Assembly: GCA_012862575.1 (NCBI GenBank) | Contig: BLSF01000009.1 | Span: forward strand, 620,001 to 684,000 | Direction: 5' to 3' | Length of the DNA: 64,000 nucleotides | From: Parietichytrium sp. I65-24A | Lineage: Eukaryota > Sar > Bigyra > Thraustochytrida > Thraustochytriidae | In this document: positions 29,850 to 39,563 of the stretch, in pieces | Position numbering within the stretch: position 1 is the stretch's first letter | Layout: each line of letters opens with the position of its first letter | The notes under the pieces: generated by a model | What the model saw: the letters and a program-made list of their open reading frames with translations, nothing else | Told to the model about the DNA's origin: nothing | The model's database searches: none | Translations under genes and position numbers: made by a program

Positions 29850-29939
29850 ATGGTGGCAAGTTGTCTGGTGTTGAGCAGTCACCAAACTCGAAAGCAGGCC
29901 GCTCAAGAACAAGCCTCGAACCAGCATTCCAAAGGATGA
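29850..29939 (+). promoter_or_regulatory. Upstream ORF overlapping the protease start (ATGA)
   Basis: An ATG at 29850 opens a 29-codon frame ([12 protein letters not shown]...) whose TGA stop overlaps the main ATG as ATGA at 29936-29939. If it lies in the mRNA it would be expected to affect translation by termination-reinitiation. The same arrangement is present before the second protease copy. Confidence 0.5.
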
Positions 29940-31120
29940 AGCTCCTCCCTCTCTTCGCGCTTGCCCTCTCCGGAGTGAGCACTGACGGATTATTGCGAGA
30001 TGCGCCTCAAAATAAGATCATTGGCGGCACCGAAGTCACTGACCAAACCTACCCGTACATCGTGAGCATGCAATATGTTTACGAGGGCAGTATTCAAACG
30101 TATGCATCTCATTCTTGCGGAGGCACTCTGATTGATGCGCGACATGTCCTCACCGCGGCACACTGCGTCGTAGATATAGAGGACCTCGACGAGGTCAAGA
30201 TCGTGGTCAACACAGACAACCTCCTGCGCAAAACCAAAAAGGCAGATGAGGTCGTCTATCACGATGTTCTCAGCGCGGTGTATCACCCGTCGTATACCGA
30301 TGAATCCGCAAGCAACCCGTACGCGTATGACATTGCAATCATCACGCTGAAGACCCCTGTCAGCAACGCTACATACGCAACTCTTGCAACCTCTGAAGCA
30401 GATGCTCCAGCAGGTGCCGATGCCGTTGTGGCTGGATGGGGAAATGTTTACGCCTCAGAGCTCAACCAGTACCCGGTTCCATCCGACAAGTACTCCGTCG
30501 AGAACTGTAACTTCACATGCCCGACCGGGACTTCCCCTGTTAACGGCTTCTTCTCCTGCGAGGAAGCTTATTGTACAAGTCAAGATTTCTGTGCTGCATG
30601 CGGGTACACTTGTGAGACTGGCTTCTGTGACTTAAGTGCAGCCTATTATGCCTACGACGATAAGACTAACACGTGCGGCGCAGTGTCGGCAACTGAGGAT
30701 TTTTGCCTTGAGAAAGAGTTTCAAGGGGAAGGAGACTATCTAGTCATCCCGTACAACCTCCGCGAGGTATCCCTCAAAATCATTGCCGACAGTGAATGTG
30801 GAGATTATAACAGCAACACGTACGAGAGCGATGATATTGTGCCTGCGCTGCACATTTGCGCCGGAGTAAGCGGGGGAGGAAAGGACTCTTGCCAAGGCGA
30901 CAGTGGTGGTCCTCTCTTTGTCAACAAAGTTCAAGTTGGAATCGTCTCCTACGGCATCGGCTGCGCTCTGGAAAATTATCCTGGTGTCTACGTCGACGTG
31001 AGCAAGTTTCGCTCATGGATCAACGAAACAATCACTGGTACCGTAGCGCCTTCTTCGGACAGCACAGTCGTTTCTGCTTCCATCTTCTCTGTATTTGCTC
31101 TCTTTGTTGCAAACCTTTGA
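29936..31120 (+). CDS. Trypsin-like serine protease, copy 1
   Basis: 394 residues from ATG 29936. Signal peptide [18 protein letters not shown] (1-18), short propeptide ending QNK, then the mature start IIGGTEVTD of a chymotrypsin-family (S1) protease. The catalytic triad is complete: His in LTAAHCV, Asp in YDIAIITL, Ser in CQGDSGGPL. Asp six residues before the Ser ([10 protein letters not shown]) predicts trypsin-like cleavage after Lys/Arg. An insertion of about 85 residues with about ten Cys ([24 protein letters not shown]) sits between the Asp and Ser regions and is not part of a standard trypsin. The C-terminus is a Ser/Thr-rich stalk ending in a hydrophobic tail ([13 protein letters not shown]), suggesting a GPI-anchor signal. 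It is first of a tandem array, likely extracellular or cell-surface. Confidence 0.93.
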   Translation: MKLLPLFALALSGVSTDGLLRDAPQNKIIGGTEVTDQTYPYIVSMQYVYEGSIQTYASHSCGGTLIDARHVLTAAHCVVDIEDLDEVKIVVNTDNLLRKTKKADEVVYHDVLSAVYHPSYTDESASNPYAYDIAIITLKTPVSNATYATLATSEADAPAGADAVVAGWGNVYASELNQYPVPSDKYSVENCNFTCPTGTSPVNGFFSCEEAYCTSQDFCAACGYTCETGFCDLSAAYYAYDDKTNTCGAVSATEDFCLEKEFQGEGDYLVIPYNLREVSLKIIADSECGDYNSNTYESDDIVPALHICAGVSGGGKDSCQGDSGGPLFVNKVQVGIVSYGIGCALENYPGVYVDVSKFRSWINETITGTVAPSSDSTVVSASIFSVFALFVANL

Positions 31121-31766
31121 TTTGTTCACAGTTAAAAACATTAAGCCTACGCAGACTGTAAAACATTCCTTGCTTTTATTGTTTCTAGTATCTGGATTCG
31201 CCCTTTCCATTCCAGCTTTTGATGGAACACGAATGGACTTAGCCCCCGTACGGTCCTCATTCACTGCATTGATTGATGATCATTGATGTGTGAGTAGCCC
31301 GTGTCCACCACCACTGACAGTAAATCTTAATTTTCTGCTAGAATGTTGTAGAGGCATGCGCCAAGGGCGGAAGTAAAAGCCGCTCACAACAGCAAACTTC
31401 ATGTGTCTCTGTGACTCCCAGCATTCCAGCTAATGCTTTAGTAAGTGCACACCCACGGTGCCCCAATGTGGTACAGTCTGTATCCTTGTGCACGAGGCAT
31501 GAGAGCCATTAGAGAGACGAGAAGGAGCGAGAAGGCATTTTGGGAAAATGGCCCACCACCTCACATTGACTACTCTAGCTCGGCACTTGCGCGCTTTTCA
31601 AGATGGAAATTTGTGCCGCTTGAATTGCAATGCAACTCTGTGGGAATCATCAGTATCTAGCTAGTTTAGAAGGTCAATCAATGGTGGCAAGTTGTCTGGT
31701 GTTGAACAGTCACCAAACTCGAAAGCAGGCCGCTCAAGAACAAGCCTCGAACCAGCATTCCAAAGG
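31121..31766. other. Spacer between protease copies 1 and 2
   Basis: Holds the 3' flank of copy 1 and the 5' flank of copy 2. Short blocks recur from the region before copy 1 (GAGGCATGCGCCAAGG at about 29322 and 31351, TCCTTGTGCACGAG at about 29701 and 31480), so the duplication included upstream DNA. No gene. Confidence 0.7.
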
Positions 31767-31770
31767 ATGA
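31681..31770 (+). promoter_or_regulatory. Upstream ORF overlapping the second protease start (ATGA)
   Basis: Same 29-codon upstream frame as before copy 1, again ending in ATGA over the main start (31767-31770), with a single visible base difference from the first. Confidence 0.5.
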
Positions 31771-32981
31771 AGCTCCTCCCTCTCTTCGCGCTTGCCCTCT
31801 CCGGAGTGAGCACTGACGGATTATTGCGAGATGCGCCTCAAAATAAGATCATTGGCGGCACCGAAGTCACTGACCAAACCTACCCGTACATCGTGAGCAT
31901 GCAATATGTTTCCGAGGGTATTCAAACGTATGCAGAGCATTTTTGCGGAGGCACTCTGATTGATGCGCGACATGTCCTCACCGCGGCACACTGCGTCGCA
32001 GATCTGGTGGTCCTCGACAACTTTAAGATCGTGGTCAACACAGACAACCTCCTGCGCAAAACCAAAAAGGCAGATGAGGTCGTCTATCACGATGTTCTCA
32101 GCGCGGTGTATCACCCGTCGTATAACGGTGATTACTCGGCCACCAACGCGTATGACATTGCAATCGTCACGCTGAAGACCCCTGTCAGCAACGCTACATA
32201 CGCAACTCTTGCAACCTCTGAAGCAGATGCTCCAGCAGGTGCCGATGCCGTTGTGGCTGGATGGGGAAATGTTTACGCCTCAGAGCTCAACCAGTACCCG
32301 GTTCCATACGACAAGTACTCCGTCGAGAACTGTAACTTCACATGCCCGACCGGGACTACCCCTATTAGCGGCTTCTTGTCCTGCGAGGAAGCTTATTGCA
32401 CAAGTCGTCAAGATTACTGTGCTGCATGCGGGTACACTTGTGAGACTGGCTTCTGTGACAGAGATGCAGTCTTGTATGGCTACGACAGTGAGACTAAGAC
32501 GTGCGGCGCAGTGTCGGCAACTGAGGATTATTGCCTTGTGAAAGAGTTTCAAGGGGAAGGAAAGTATCTAGTCATCCCGTACAACCTCCGCGAGGTATCC
32601 CTCAAAATCATTGCTGACAGTGAATGTGGAGATTATAACAGCAACGGGAGCGAGAAGGATGATATTGTGCCTGCGCTGCACATTTGCGCCGGAGTAAGCG
32701 GGGGAGGAAAGGACTCTTGCCAAGGCGACAGTGGAGGTCCTCTCTTTGTCAACGGTGTTCAAGTTGGAATCGTCTCCTATGGCATCGGCTGCGCTCTGGA
32801 AAATTATCCTGGTGTCTACGTCGACGTGAGCAAGTTTCGCTCATGGATCAACGAAACAATCACTGGTACCGTAGCGCCTTCTTCGGACAGCACTGGTACT
32901 ACCGTAGCGCCTTCTTCGGACAGCACAGCCGTTTCTGCTTCCATCTTCTCTGTATTTGCTCTCTTTGTTGCAAACCTTTGA
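31767..32981 (+). CDS. Trypsin-like serine protease, copy 2
   Basis: 404 residues, ATG at 31767. Near-identical paralogue of copy 1: the same signal peptide, K/IIGG activation site, triad ([19 protein letters not shown]), trypsin-type Asp, Cys-rich insertion and hydrophobic tail. Differences cluster on the surface: loop after strand [19 protein letters not shown], the Cys-rich insert (one extra Arg: TSRQDYC) and GSEKDDIV. The Ser/Thr stalk carries a tandem duplication of TVAPSSDST, making it ten residues longer. The pattern is of a recent tandem duplication with diversification in exposed loops, which may alter substrate or inhibitor contacts. Confidence 0.93.
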   Translation: MKLLPLFALALSGVSTDGLLRDAPQNKIIGGTEVTDQTYPYIVSMQYVSEGIQTYAEHFCGGTLIDARHVLTAAHCVADLVVLDNFKIVVNTDNLLRKTKKADEVVYHDVLSAVYHPSYNGDYSATNAYDIAIVTLKTPVSNATYATLATSEADAPAGADAVVAGWGNVYASELNQYPVPYDKYSVENCNFTCPTGTTPISGFLSCEEAYCTSRQDYCAACGYTCETGFCDRDAVLYGYDSETKTCGAVSATEDYCLVKEFQGEGKYLVIPYNLREVSLKIIADSECGDYNSNGSEKDDIVPALHICAGVSGGGKDSCQGDSGGPLFVNGVQVGIVSYGIGCALENYPGVYVDVSKFRSWINETITGTVAPSSDSTGTTVAPSSDSTAVSASIFSVFALFVANL

Positions 32982-33164
32982 TCAAGATTTGTTCACGGTT
33001 AATAACATTAAGCCTACGCCGAGTGTAAAACATTCCTTGCTTTTATTTTTTCTAGAATCTGGATTCGCCCTTTCGCCTCCAACTGTGTTTCTCAGCAAAC
33101 TCTTGACGGGTGAAAAAAAAAGGTGTTTGAAAAAAAAATTAAGAATGTCGAACTATGCGCAAGA

Positions 33165-33760
33165 ATTTTCTGGAGAAGTAATCTGTATCAAGTTGTCCCA
33201 TATCGTCTTCGCGAGGTAACCGTCAAAAGTCACTGTTGACAGTGGATGTCGAGATCATGTACACATACGGCGATGACGATATTGTACTCGAGCTGCACGT
33301 TTGCGCGGGAGTAGTCGCGGGAGGAAAGGACTTTCGCCAAGACGACTGCGGTGGTCCGTTCTTTCTCAACAATGTTCAAGTTGGAATAGTCTCCTATGGC
33401 CTTGGCTGTGCTATGCCAGAAGACCCTGGAGTCTATCTCGACGTGAGCAAGTTTCGCTAACGCACCGATGAAATGGTTTCGGGACCTACAATAGCAGAAG
33501 CGTCAAGGCCAACAGCGTCGATTTCAGAGGTACAGACACCAACAGCGCTTTTGTCGACGAGAGCACCAACGCGAGGGTCACCAACTTTAAGAGATCCACC
33601 AACAGCGCCAATTTTGACAAACACACCGACCCCAGCAGCATCAACGCGAACAGAGGCGCGAAGCAACCTGGAAACTGAGACGCCTTCCGCTTCGCCGGCA
33701 ACCCTTCTCTCTGTTGGCGTGTTTTCTTTGTTTGCGCTTGTTGTAGCTATGTTTGAACCT
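33165..33760 (+). pseudogene. Broken third copy of the trypsin-like protease
   Basis: Only the last third is left. Recognisable pieces are VPYRLREVTVK, a segment around LHVCAGVVAGGKD, the former active-site region RQDDCGGPFF (GDSGGP in the intact copies, so the catalytic Ser is Cys here), [22 protein letters not shown], then a Ser/Thr/Pro-rich stalk and the hydrophobic tail (LLSVGVFSLFALVVAMF). A stop follows VSKFR at 33458-33460, and the upstream part is shifted in frame near 33220-33240. No start or His/Asp region is present. It is more diverged than copies 1 and 2 are from each other, hence older. Confidence 0.85.
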
Positions 33761-33887
33761 TTTCAATCCAAATTATTTGGCCAATGGGGCTCATTTACCA
33801 CCAGCCGCACTTGCGCACGAGGTAGCCGGACGAGGCAAATCCATCTCTGGAGAGGACTCTTGTTCCCCTTGATGGAGTTTTAGAAAT

Positions 33888-33909
33888 AAGGTTGATCTAG
33901 ATCAACCTT
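33888..33909. repeat. Perfect 22-base palindrome
   Basis: Half-site AAGGTTGATCT followed directly by its reverse complement AGATCAACCTT, with no spacer. It could form a cruciform or be a dimeric protein-binding site. Confidence 0.85.
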
Positions 33910-35039
33910 GACCCTGGGTGGGTGTTCATATCGTCTCACCATTTAGACTGTATGATCGCACTCTCTTCAACCAAGCTTACCACCGCGAAATGAATGAGAG
34001 CATGGATCTGAAAATTTCTGAAGCCATCGTCTCAGCCGAATCTTCAACCTCTTCTCTTTGTTGTACCAAATTGGGGTGTCGACTGCCTTTCGAGAGGGAT
34101 CCCGACTTATAAGAGCTAGAGCTCAAATCGAGTGTCCAGCGGAGTGCCATTCTTTTAAAAAAGTAAAATTCGCCGGGCTCATTCAGACAGCCTTCGTGCC
34201 TTTTCCCTGTGGACCTTGTCCAAGTGTGTGATGGCCTTTCGCTCGTAGAGCCGATCGACACCAACATCTGGCTAGCTTATGCACAGTGGGGCACGCAGGT
34301 CAAGAGTCGGCTGAACACAGGCGCCACAATTTTTCTTCCACGCTTTGTCACAACGGAATCACAACTCGAAAGAGTCTCGATGCAGCTCATGCAACGATTA
34401 CCAACCAGAACATGATAGCCACACTCTTGCCCAAAACCTGCCTTCCGAGCGGCTCCGAAATCTGACATGACACGATTCTGTCCATGAGCTTCCTTGTGAT
34501 TTTGATTGACTGTAACTCACATCAACGGCTGCAGCTCTGCGTTCGTTGTCAAGAGCTTTTTACTCGGCCTCCTCAGCAAAGGAAGCTCTGGATCAACGAT
34601 AGAGCGTTGCGTATACAGAGTGGAATGACGACACTCGCCGAAACTTGGCAGGAAGCCGTTGACGACTGGAGTTCCGAGTCAGAGTTATGATAGCGTGGAA
34701 GCGCCAACTCTGAATTCTGAAAACGACCGACAGATGTTCAAACTCGGAAACTTTGGGGAATGAAACTATCGTCTACATCAGCACGGCTGCGCCAAATGGC
34801 CCGCATTTCTTTCGCACAAGTCCAAAACTAAACTAGTGGCATTGCCTTCGAGAAGAAGAATCGAAGCTTCATGTCTACTTGCAAACAAAGGAGGGTTGCA
34901 ATGAACTTTATTACAACCCGGCACCCTGCGCCGATGTCGTAAGCCTTCGTGGTGCATTTATTATTACTCGGGGTCGGACACTAGTGTTTGTTGATCTATT
35001 TGTACCCTGTTTGTGGTGAGAAATAAGGGCCAATTATGT

Positions 35040-35082
35040 ACATCTCTGACATCTCTGACTCTGATTCTGATTCTGATTCTGT
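35040..35082 (+). repeat. (TCTGAT)n hexanucleotide repeat
   Basis: TCTGAC units passing into TCTGAT units, about seven in total. Confidence 0.85.
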
Positions 35083-35908
35083 TCACGTTCTGAAAATTTT
35101 GAATTCTGAGATTTGTCAATCTTTGGAGAGAATCTGTGCAAGAGTTCGCAAATTTAATTGTTGACATTCGTTTTCATGGAGCCCTCACAATACCCGCCGA
35201 AAACTGTGCGCACCTGGTCCATACGAACCGCACCACGGAGAGCTTCCCTCCATGAAGCCTCCCACGGTCACGGTGCCAAAGGAATCTAACGGACAAGTCC
35301 ATACAAACTAGCTACTGGCAAAACAACGACGCCCAAACAAAACTGCCAAATTCCAATCTTTTCATTGTACAAGGAAAACAATACGAAGGGAACAATTTGC
35401 TTAGCAGTGAGCTCGCTCACGGTCAGTCAGTGCAAATGTTCGACCCCGACCGAGGCGCGCACTTCCTGCGTGCAGGTACGGTGATGGTTGCGCCATAGTG
35501 GTCGGGAACTTGTGTGTGCTGATTCCGTTTCTTGAAAGGGAAAGTTGGACAATCGCCGCCGTGGTAAGCGCTTCAGATAAGGAATAGCGACCGCGGTTTG
35601 GGAGACATCGGATCTGTCAGAGAACCTTAATGGCCTCTGTATCGTTGGAGCCTTTGGAGTTGGAAAGCGCAGTTAGTGGCATTGTGTGGTCCACCTCCAA
35701 CATTGTCTTGGGTCAACGATATGTTATGAAGAGATAGACACGGCTTACGAGAGACAGCGTTGGGTACATCGCGTGCAATTCGCTTCTGTTTCGCTTGTCT
35801 TCTTCTATGTTGATAAAGCAGAAAGAAGACGCGGTCCTTGGCTGTTCAAACAACGCGAAGCGCGACCGGCGACAGAGCGTACGGGGAGCTTGACTGCGAG
35901 TCACAGCC

Positions 35909-37426
35909 ATGAGGGCCGCAGCCGCGCTCGCTTTTGCGACACTGCTCTTTATATGTCCTGGAACGAGAGGTCAAGTCACAGTGCTTCAGCCCGCCTGGGT
36001 GGCTGAAAAGGGGTTGGGTGGGTATTGCAGTTTCACGAGCAAGTTCCTCGGCTCGCACGAGAATAGAAACTTCAATGTGACAGTCGTTGCACGCCCGTCA
36101 GCAGAGCTCATTTGCGCGGGTACATCGATGAAGGGGTATATGCTCCTCACTGACTACAACTATTTGCAAAAGTTTGAAAATACAGAGGGGTTCACATGCT
36201 TTGATGAGCGGTATGGCAGTCTGATGAGCTACCTCAAGACGAACGCAACAGCTATCGTGCACAATCACACCCAGCTCCTTGAGATTTTCCCCCGCGGAAT
36301 TCTGTGGGCCGACAATGTCTATCTTGACACACACCTGTATAATGACAAGAGCAGCGAGACGTGGATAAATTCTGCAGTCGTAGACTGTACCTGGGACCAA
36401 GAATTCCTGAACATCATGCTAGAGCATTCTGAATGGAATGCTTCGGAGCCCATCATCCTGAATGTCAAGATTGACACTCCCTCGTTCGAAATGATGTTTG
36501 ATAGCATGGTATACCGCCTGTTCTTTCAGTACGGTTTCGGTTTTGCATATTTGTGTGTTGCTCTGATCGCTGCAAACGAGATTCGAAGAGATCGATTTCG
36601 CAACAAGTACATGCAGCGCAAGAAGAATGTTGCCAAGGGTTTTAAACCATTTGATCTCGTCATGATTGCCCAGAGTTTCTATTGTTTGGTGATGGCTTTC
36701 GTGTTCTTAGCGGACGGCTGGTGGTCCATCGGCAACTTCGGCAGCAAAGTGCGCGCTATTTTTGTCCCTTATATGACCGGGCTCTTTCTTGGGATCACCT
36801 TTTTGGTTGCCCTGGTCTGGGCAGACTTCCTCAATCGAGTTTCGTCGATGTCTCTGCCGTCTGCGCAAACTAGCTTTTTCAAGAAATATCGCAAGCAGCT
36901 TCTTTCGACGGCGTTCGTTCTCATATCCATGGATATATGTTGGGCAGTCGTTTGTGTGGCGGCAGATGTGGATATCAATCTCGTTCAAACCTACATCTCG
37001 GGGGTGTATCTTCTGGTATGTATGGTCATTTCGTACAACTTCCTGCGAGAGTCACTTCGATTCCGGCGGGAAGTAGGAAAGCTAGGTGCCAATGGGACGC
37101 AATTCGGACTCAAGGATTGGAGCATTCTGGAGCTTCTGCTCAACAAAGCCAAGTTGATGATTTTATCAGGTATGTGCAAGATTGGCACCATCGTTTTGAC
37201 TTGCATTCTTAGCCAAGGGATTTACTATTACGTTCCTGGGTGGATATTTATCTTCATGTCGAGTTTCCTTGTAAGGCTTGCCGACTGTTACCTTCATGTG
37301 CTGATCTGCAGGAAGCAGGCTAGAAGCAACAGAAGCGCGACCACTTCTGTGGCCCCTGGCCTGGGGGAGACAGGCTCGAGACACTCCAAAATTGCGAATA
37401 CGACCCAGACTTCCACAACAAAATAG
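35909..37426 (+). CDS. Seven-transmembrane receptor-like protein with N-terminal ectodomain
   Basis: 505 residues, ATG at 35909. Signal peptide 1-21 (MRAAAALAFATLLFICPGTRG), an ectodomain to about residue 200 with four to five Cys and several N-glycosylation sites (NVT, NAT, NHT, NAS), then seven hydrophobic segments starting at about 205 (FFQYGFGFAYLCVALIAA, IAQSFYCLVMAFVFLA, VPYMTGLFLGITFLVALVW, LLSTAFVLISMDICWAVVCV, YISGVYLLVCMVISY, MCKIGTIVLTCILSQGIYY, WIFIFMSSFLVRLADCY). The C-tail is short and Ser/Thr-rich. This is GPCR-like topology, but I see no DRY or NPxxY motif and cannot place it in a named family; GOST/Lung_7-TM-type proteins have similar topology. Likely a surface or endomembrane receptor of unknown ligand. 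Confidence 0.75.
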   Translation: MRAAAALAFATLLFICPGTRGQVTVLQPAWVAEKGLGGYCSFTSKFLGSHENRNFNVTVVARPSAELICAGTSMKGYMLLTDYNYLQKFENTEGFTCFDERYGSLMSYLKTNATAIVHNHTQLLEIFPRGILWADNVYLDTHLYNDKSSETWINSAVVDCTWDQEFLNIMLEHSEWNASEPIILNVKIDTPSFEMMFDSMVYRLFFQYGFGFAYLCVALIAANEIRRDRFRNKYMQRKKNVAKGFKPFDLVMIAQSFYCLVMAFVFLADGWWSIGNFGSKVRAIFVPYMTGLFLGITFLVALVWADFLNRVSSMSLPSAQTSFFKKYRKQLLSTAFVLISMDICWAVVCVAADVDINLVQTYISGVYLLVCMVISYNFLRESLRFRREVGKLGANGTQFGLKDWSILELLLNKAKLMILSGMCKIGTIVLTCILSQGIYYYVPGWIFIFMSSFLVRLADCYLHVLICRKQARSNRSATTSVAPGLGETGSRHSKIANTTQTSTTK

Positions 37427-37501
37427 TCCAGGCACACCTTGCTCACCCGCACACCGTCATAAAGGCTTCCCCGCCGGAAAGAGAAGGACAATTATTTTCT
37501 A

Positions 37502-38203
37502 TCAATCGCCCCTCGGCTCTGTGTTATTCAACACCACTGTCGCACGGCTTGCAGGATCATGCTCAAGGATGAGCTCCATGTTAAGCTTGTCGCTGGCCAG
37601 CGTCCTTGCCATTGTCCTCTCAATCGACCAGCCAAATGCCTCTGCATTCCGCCTGCAAACACGTTGCACTGCAGTCTCAAGGTCTATAGCGAGGAACCAC
37701 GTCTCGTCAAGCAGGGAGGAAATCTCCGGCCACGGGATCGGGTTTTGTAAAAGTAGATAATTTCCCTCAATGAGCACAACTTTGTGTATTTTGCTGTCCA
37801 CAACAATATCACGGGGGCCAGGGTCGCCTTGCGCGTGATCCCACGAGGGAAAGGAGTGAACTGCGCCAGGTTCCTCTCGGCATCGTCGCAAATCAGCGAC
37901 AAAGCTCTCTGCATCAAACGTGAACGGAGCTCCTCTGCGAAAATGGGCCTCTTCAGGGTTCGGAAACCGGTCCAGCTCGGCTTTCGAAAAATGGTATCCG
38001 TCCATAGGCACCACCTGGCATCCGACGCCAAACTTCTTTTCCAACATCTCCTTCGCCAAGCCGCTGGTCGTGGTCTTCCCTGCTCCAGGCACGCCAACGA
38101 TACCCACCCACACCACCGAGTCGCTCTCTCTGCATCTTTCGGCCAGACGACCCACCGCGCATTCCAACTTGCCGCCGTCAGAGCTGCCGGATCCGCTCGA
38201 CAT
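37502..38203 (-). CDS. Uridine-kinase-like P-loop kinase (YFH7/PanK-like)
   Basis: 233 residues, ATG at 38203. Walker A motif GVPGAGKTT (about 36-44), then the substrate/Mg segment VPMDGYHFSKAELD (about 65-78), FPNPEEAHFRRGAPFTFD, PSWDHAQGDP and VVLIEGNYLLL (Walker B-like), followed by the lid region RxxRRNAEAFG. This set marks the phosphoribulokinase/uridine kinase/bacterial pantothenate kinase superfamily, in particular the branch with yeast YFH7 and similar small ATP-dependent kinases, whose substrates are mostly uncertain. It has no signal or targeting peptide, so a cytosolic small-molecule kinase is likely. The 3' end lies only 76 bases from the convergent 7TM gene. Confidence 0.85.
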   Translation of the reverse strand: MSSGSGSSDGGKLECAVGRLAERCRESDSVVWVGIVGVPGAGKTTTSGLAKEMLEKKFGVGCQVVPMDGYHFSKAELDRFPNPEEAHFRRGAPFTFDAESFVADLRRCREEPGAVHSFPSWDHAQGDPGPRDIVVDSKIHKVVLIEGNYLLLQNPIPWPEISSLLDETWFLAIDLETAVQRVCRRNAEAFGWSIERTMARTLASDKLNMELILEHDPASRATVVLNNTEPRGD

Positions 38204-39563
38204 GATCTCTTTTTTCTTTTTTCAAGTCCCGTTCCCCCTGTTTAACGAAGTCGTGGCAGACGAACAGATACTCCGCTCTTCACGTCTTCAAGTCTTCACG
38301 ACTCGCAAACCACGCCCATCACGGCGCCAGACTTCCACTGGCAATCTCTTTAACTCTCTGTGTCTCTTTAACTCTCTGTGTCTCTGTCTCTTTGTCTCTT
38401 TGTCTCTATGTCTCTGTCTCTATGGCTCTGTGTCTCTGTGTCTGTGTTGTCTTCTTTCTATCTTTGTCTCTTTCTCCTCTCGCAAGTCCAGGCTGACGTC
38501 ATCGTAAGGAGCGGCTCTTTGTTCGGTACACACCACGAGCGGATGCCTGTGTCGCGTAATTGCTTGCTTGGGTGCAGTGGTGGCGATTATGGTTGGAGGG
38601 ATGGAATTACGTGTTAAAAGAATTTGTTTTCTAGGTGCTATTCTGTTTTACGTATCGTCTACTGTAGAGCAGGAGTTTGGTGGTGACGTAAGTTCAAGTT
38701 GGCTGCGAAACTTTCAATTGAAGGACACAACTTTTCTTATTTACTTACTTTCTTTCGTTTTATTATTCACTTTCACATTCCCACTTGCAGTTCAACATTT
38801 TCTTCTTTTCAAGTTCTTGTTTTTCGTTGTTTATTTTTTATATGCATTGTATTTGGGCCAGTAAGCGCAGCCAGAAAGCAAACAAAGTCTACGCGCGAGC
38901 GTGCCACAGTGGCGGCAGTGCCAAGTTAGTGTGCTCAGATAGCTCAGATGTTTTCCGGCAGTAAACTTGAAGTTGTTCAATGAGGATACTTGAAGTCACA
39001 GTCAGGCGTCGCCAACTGCACCCATGTGCGCGCACCTTCCGAATACGATGCAGAATACTAGTATTTAGAGTTCACTGTCAGCTGGAATTCGAAAGGATGG
39101 AAAGAACGCGACAATGCTTGGATGTCTTGGAGATCGATCGTGAGTCTCGCGAGTGGCGCGAAGGGAGGGGGCTTGGAAACTTTAATAATTAATTCACAGT
39201 CAATGCCAATTTCTCGTTTGACAGGTTTTGGAGCGAAAGCACAGGACAATCAAACGCATACAATCGCTGGCGAAAAGTGCTCACCGTGGCGATGGCTGGT
39301 ACACAGATAGACTACTCACACTCACTGCCGGTAGTGTTGGCGCCCCAGAGTCCTAGTGGGGGAAAAGGATAGCCCCGGGATCAACACAACCTTTACCACC
39401 TTTGGGTCAACTTGGAGATTGGAAAGCTTCTTGGTGTGACTTGCTCGCCTGTGCTTTTGGGTTGTGGCATTCCCGTAAACCTGATCCATCGCCGCGGCAC
39501 AGCGTCCAGGACAGTTACCCTTTACCCCGTCTGCATCGCAGTTCGAAAGCCTTCCTGAGAGAT
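38204..39563. other. Intergenic region between kinase and beta-galactosidase genes
   Basis: Divergent promoter region. It contains a TCTCTGTG-type microsatellite at about 38344-38480, a T-rich stretch at about 38725-38850 (a hydrophobic open frame there is a composition artefact), and two copies of a TTSACWGTSAA motif (39070-39080 and 39193-39203). Confidence 0.6.
38344..38480 (+). repeat. (TCTCTGTG)n/(TCTCTTTG)n microsatellite
   Basis: Imperfect octamer and hexamer units over about 135 bases in the leader side of the P-loop kinase gene. Confidence 0.85.

Larger units (their letters stand above)
27594..29935. other. Gene-poor region with several repeats
   Basis: About 2.3 kb between the PDI-like gene and the protease array. 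It contains a CA/GATA/GA microsatellite (about 27690-27736), a degenerate CTGAGT satellite (about 27798-27990) and two partial copies of the MITE-like repeat (28116-28155 and 28634-28687). Short open frames here lack coding character. The 29320-29850 part resembles the leader of the second protease copy. Confidence 0.6.
33761..35908. other. Gene-poor region
   Basis: About 2.1 kb with no recognised gene. It contains a perfect 22-base palindrome (33888-33909) right after the protease remnant and a (TCTGAT)n run at about 35040-35082. Small open frames in this stretch show no conserved motif. Confidence 0.6.

Noticed and set aside
38568-38864. Hydrophobic plus-strand frame that looks like a small membrane protein
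   Set aside because: It starts without an ATG and the hydrophobicity comes from a T-rich stretch.
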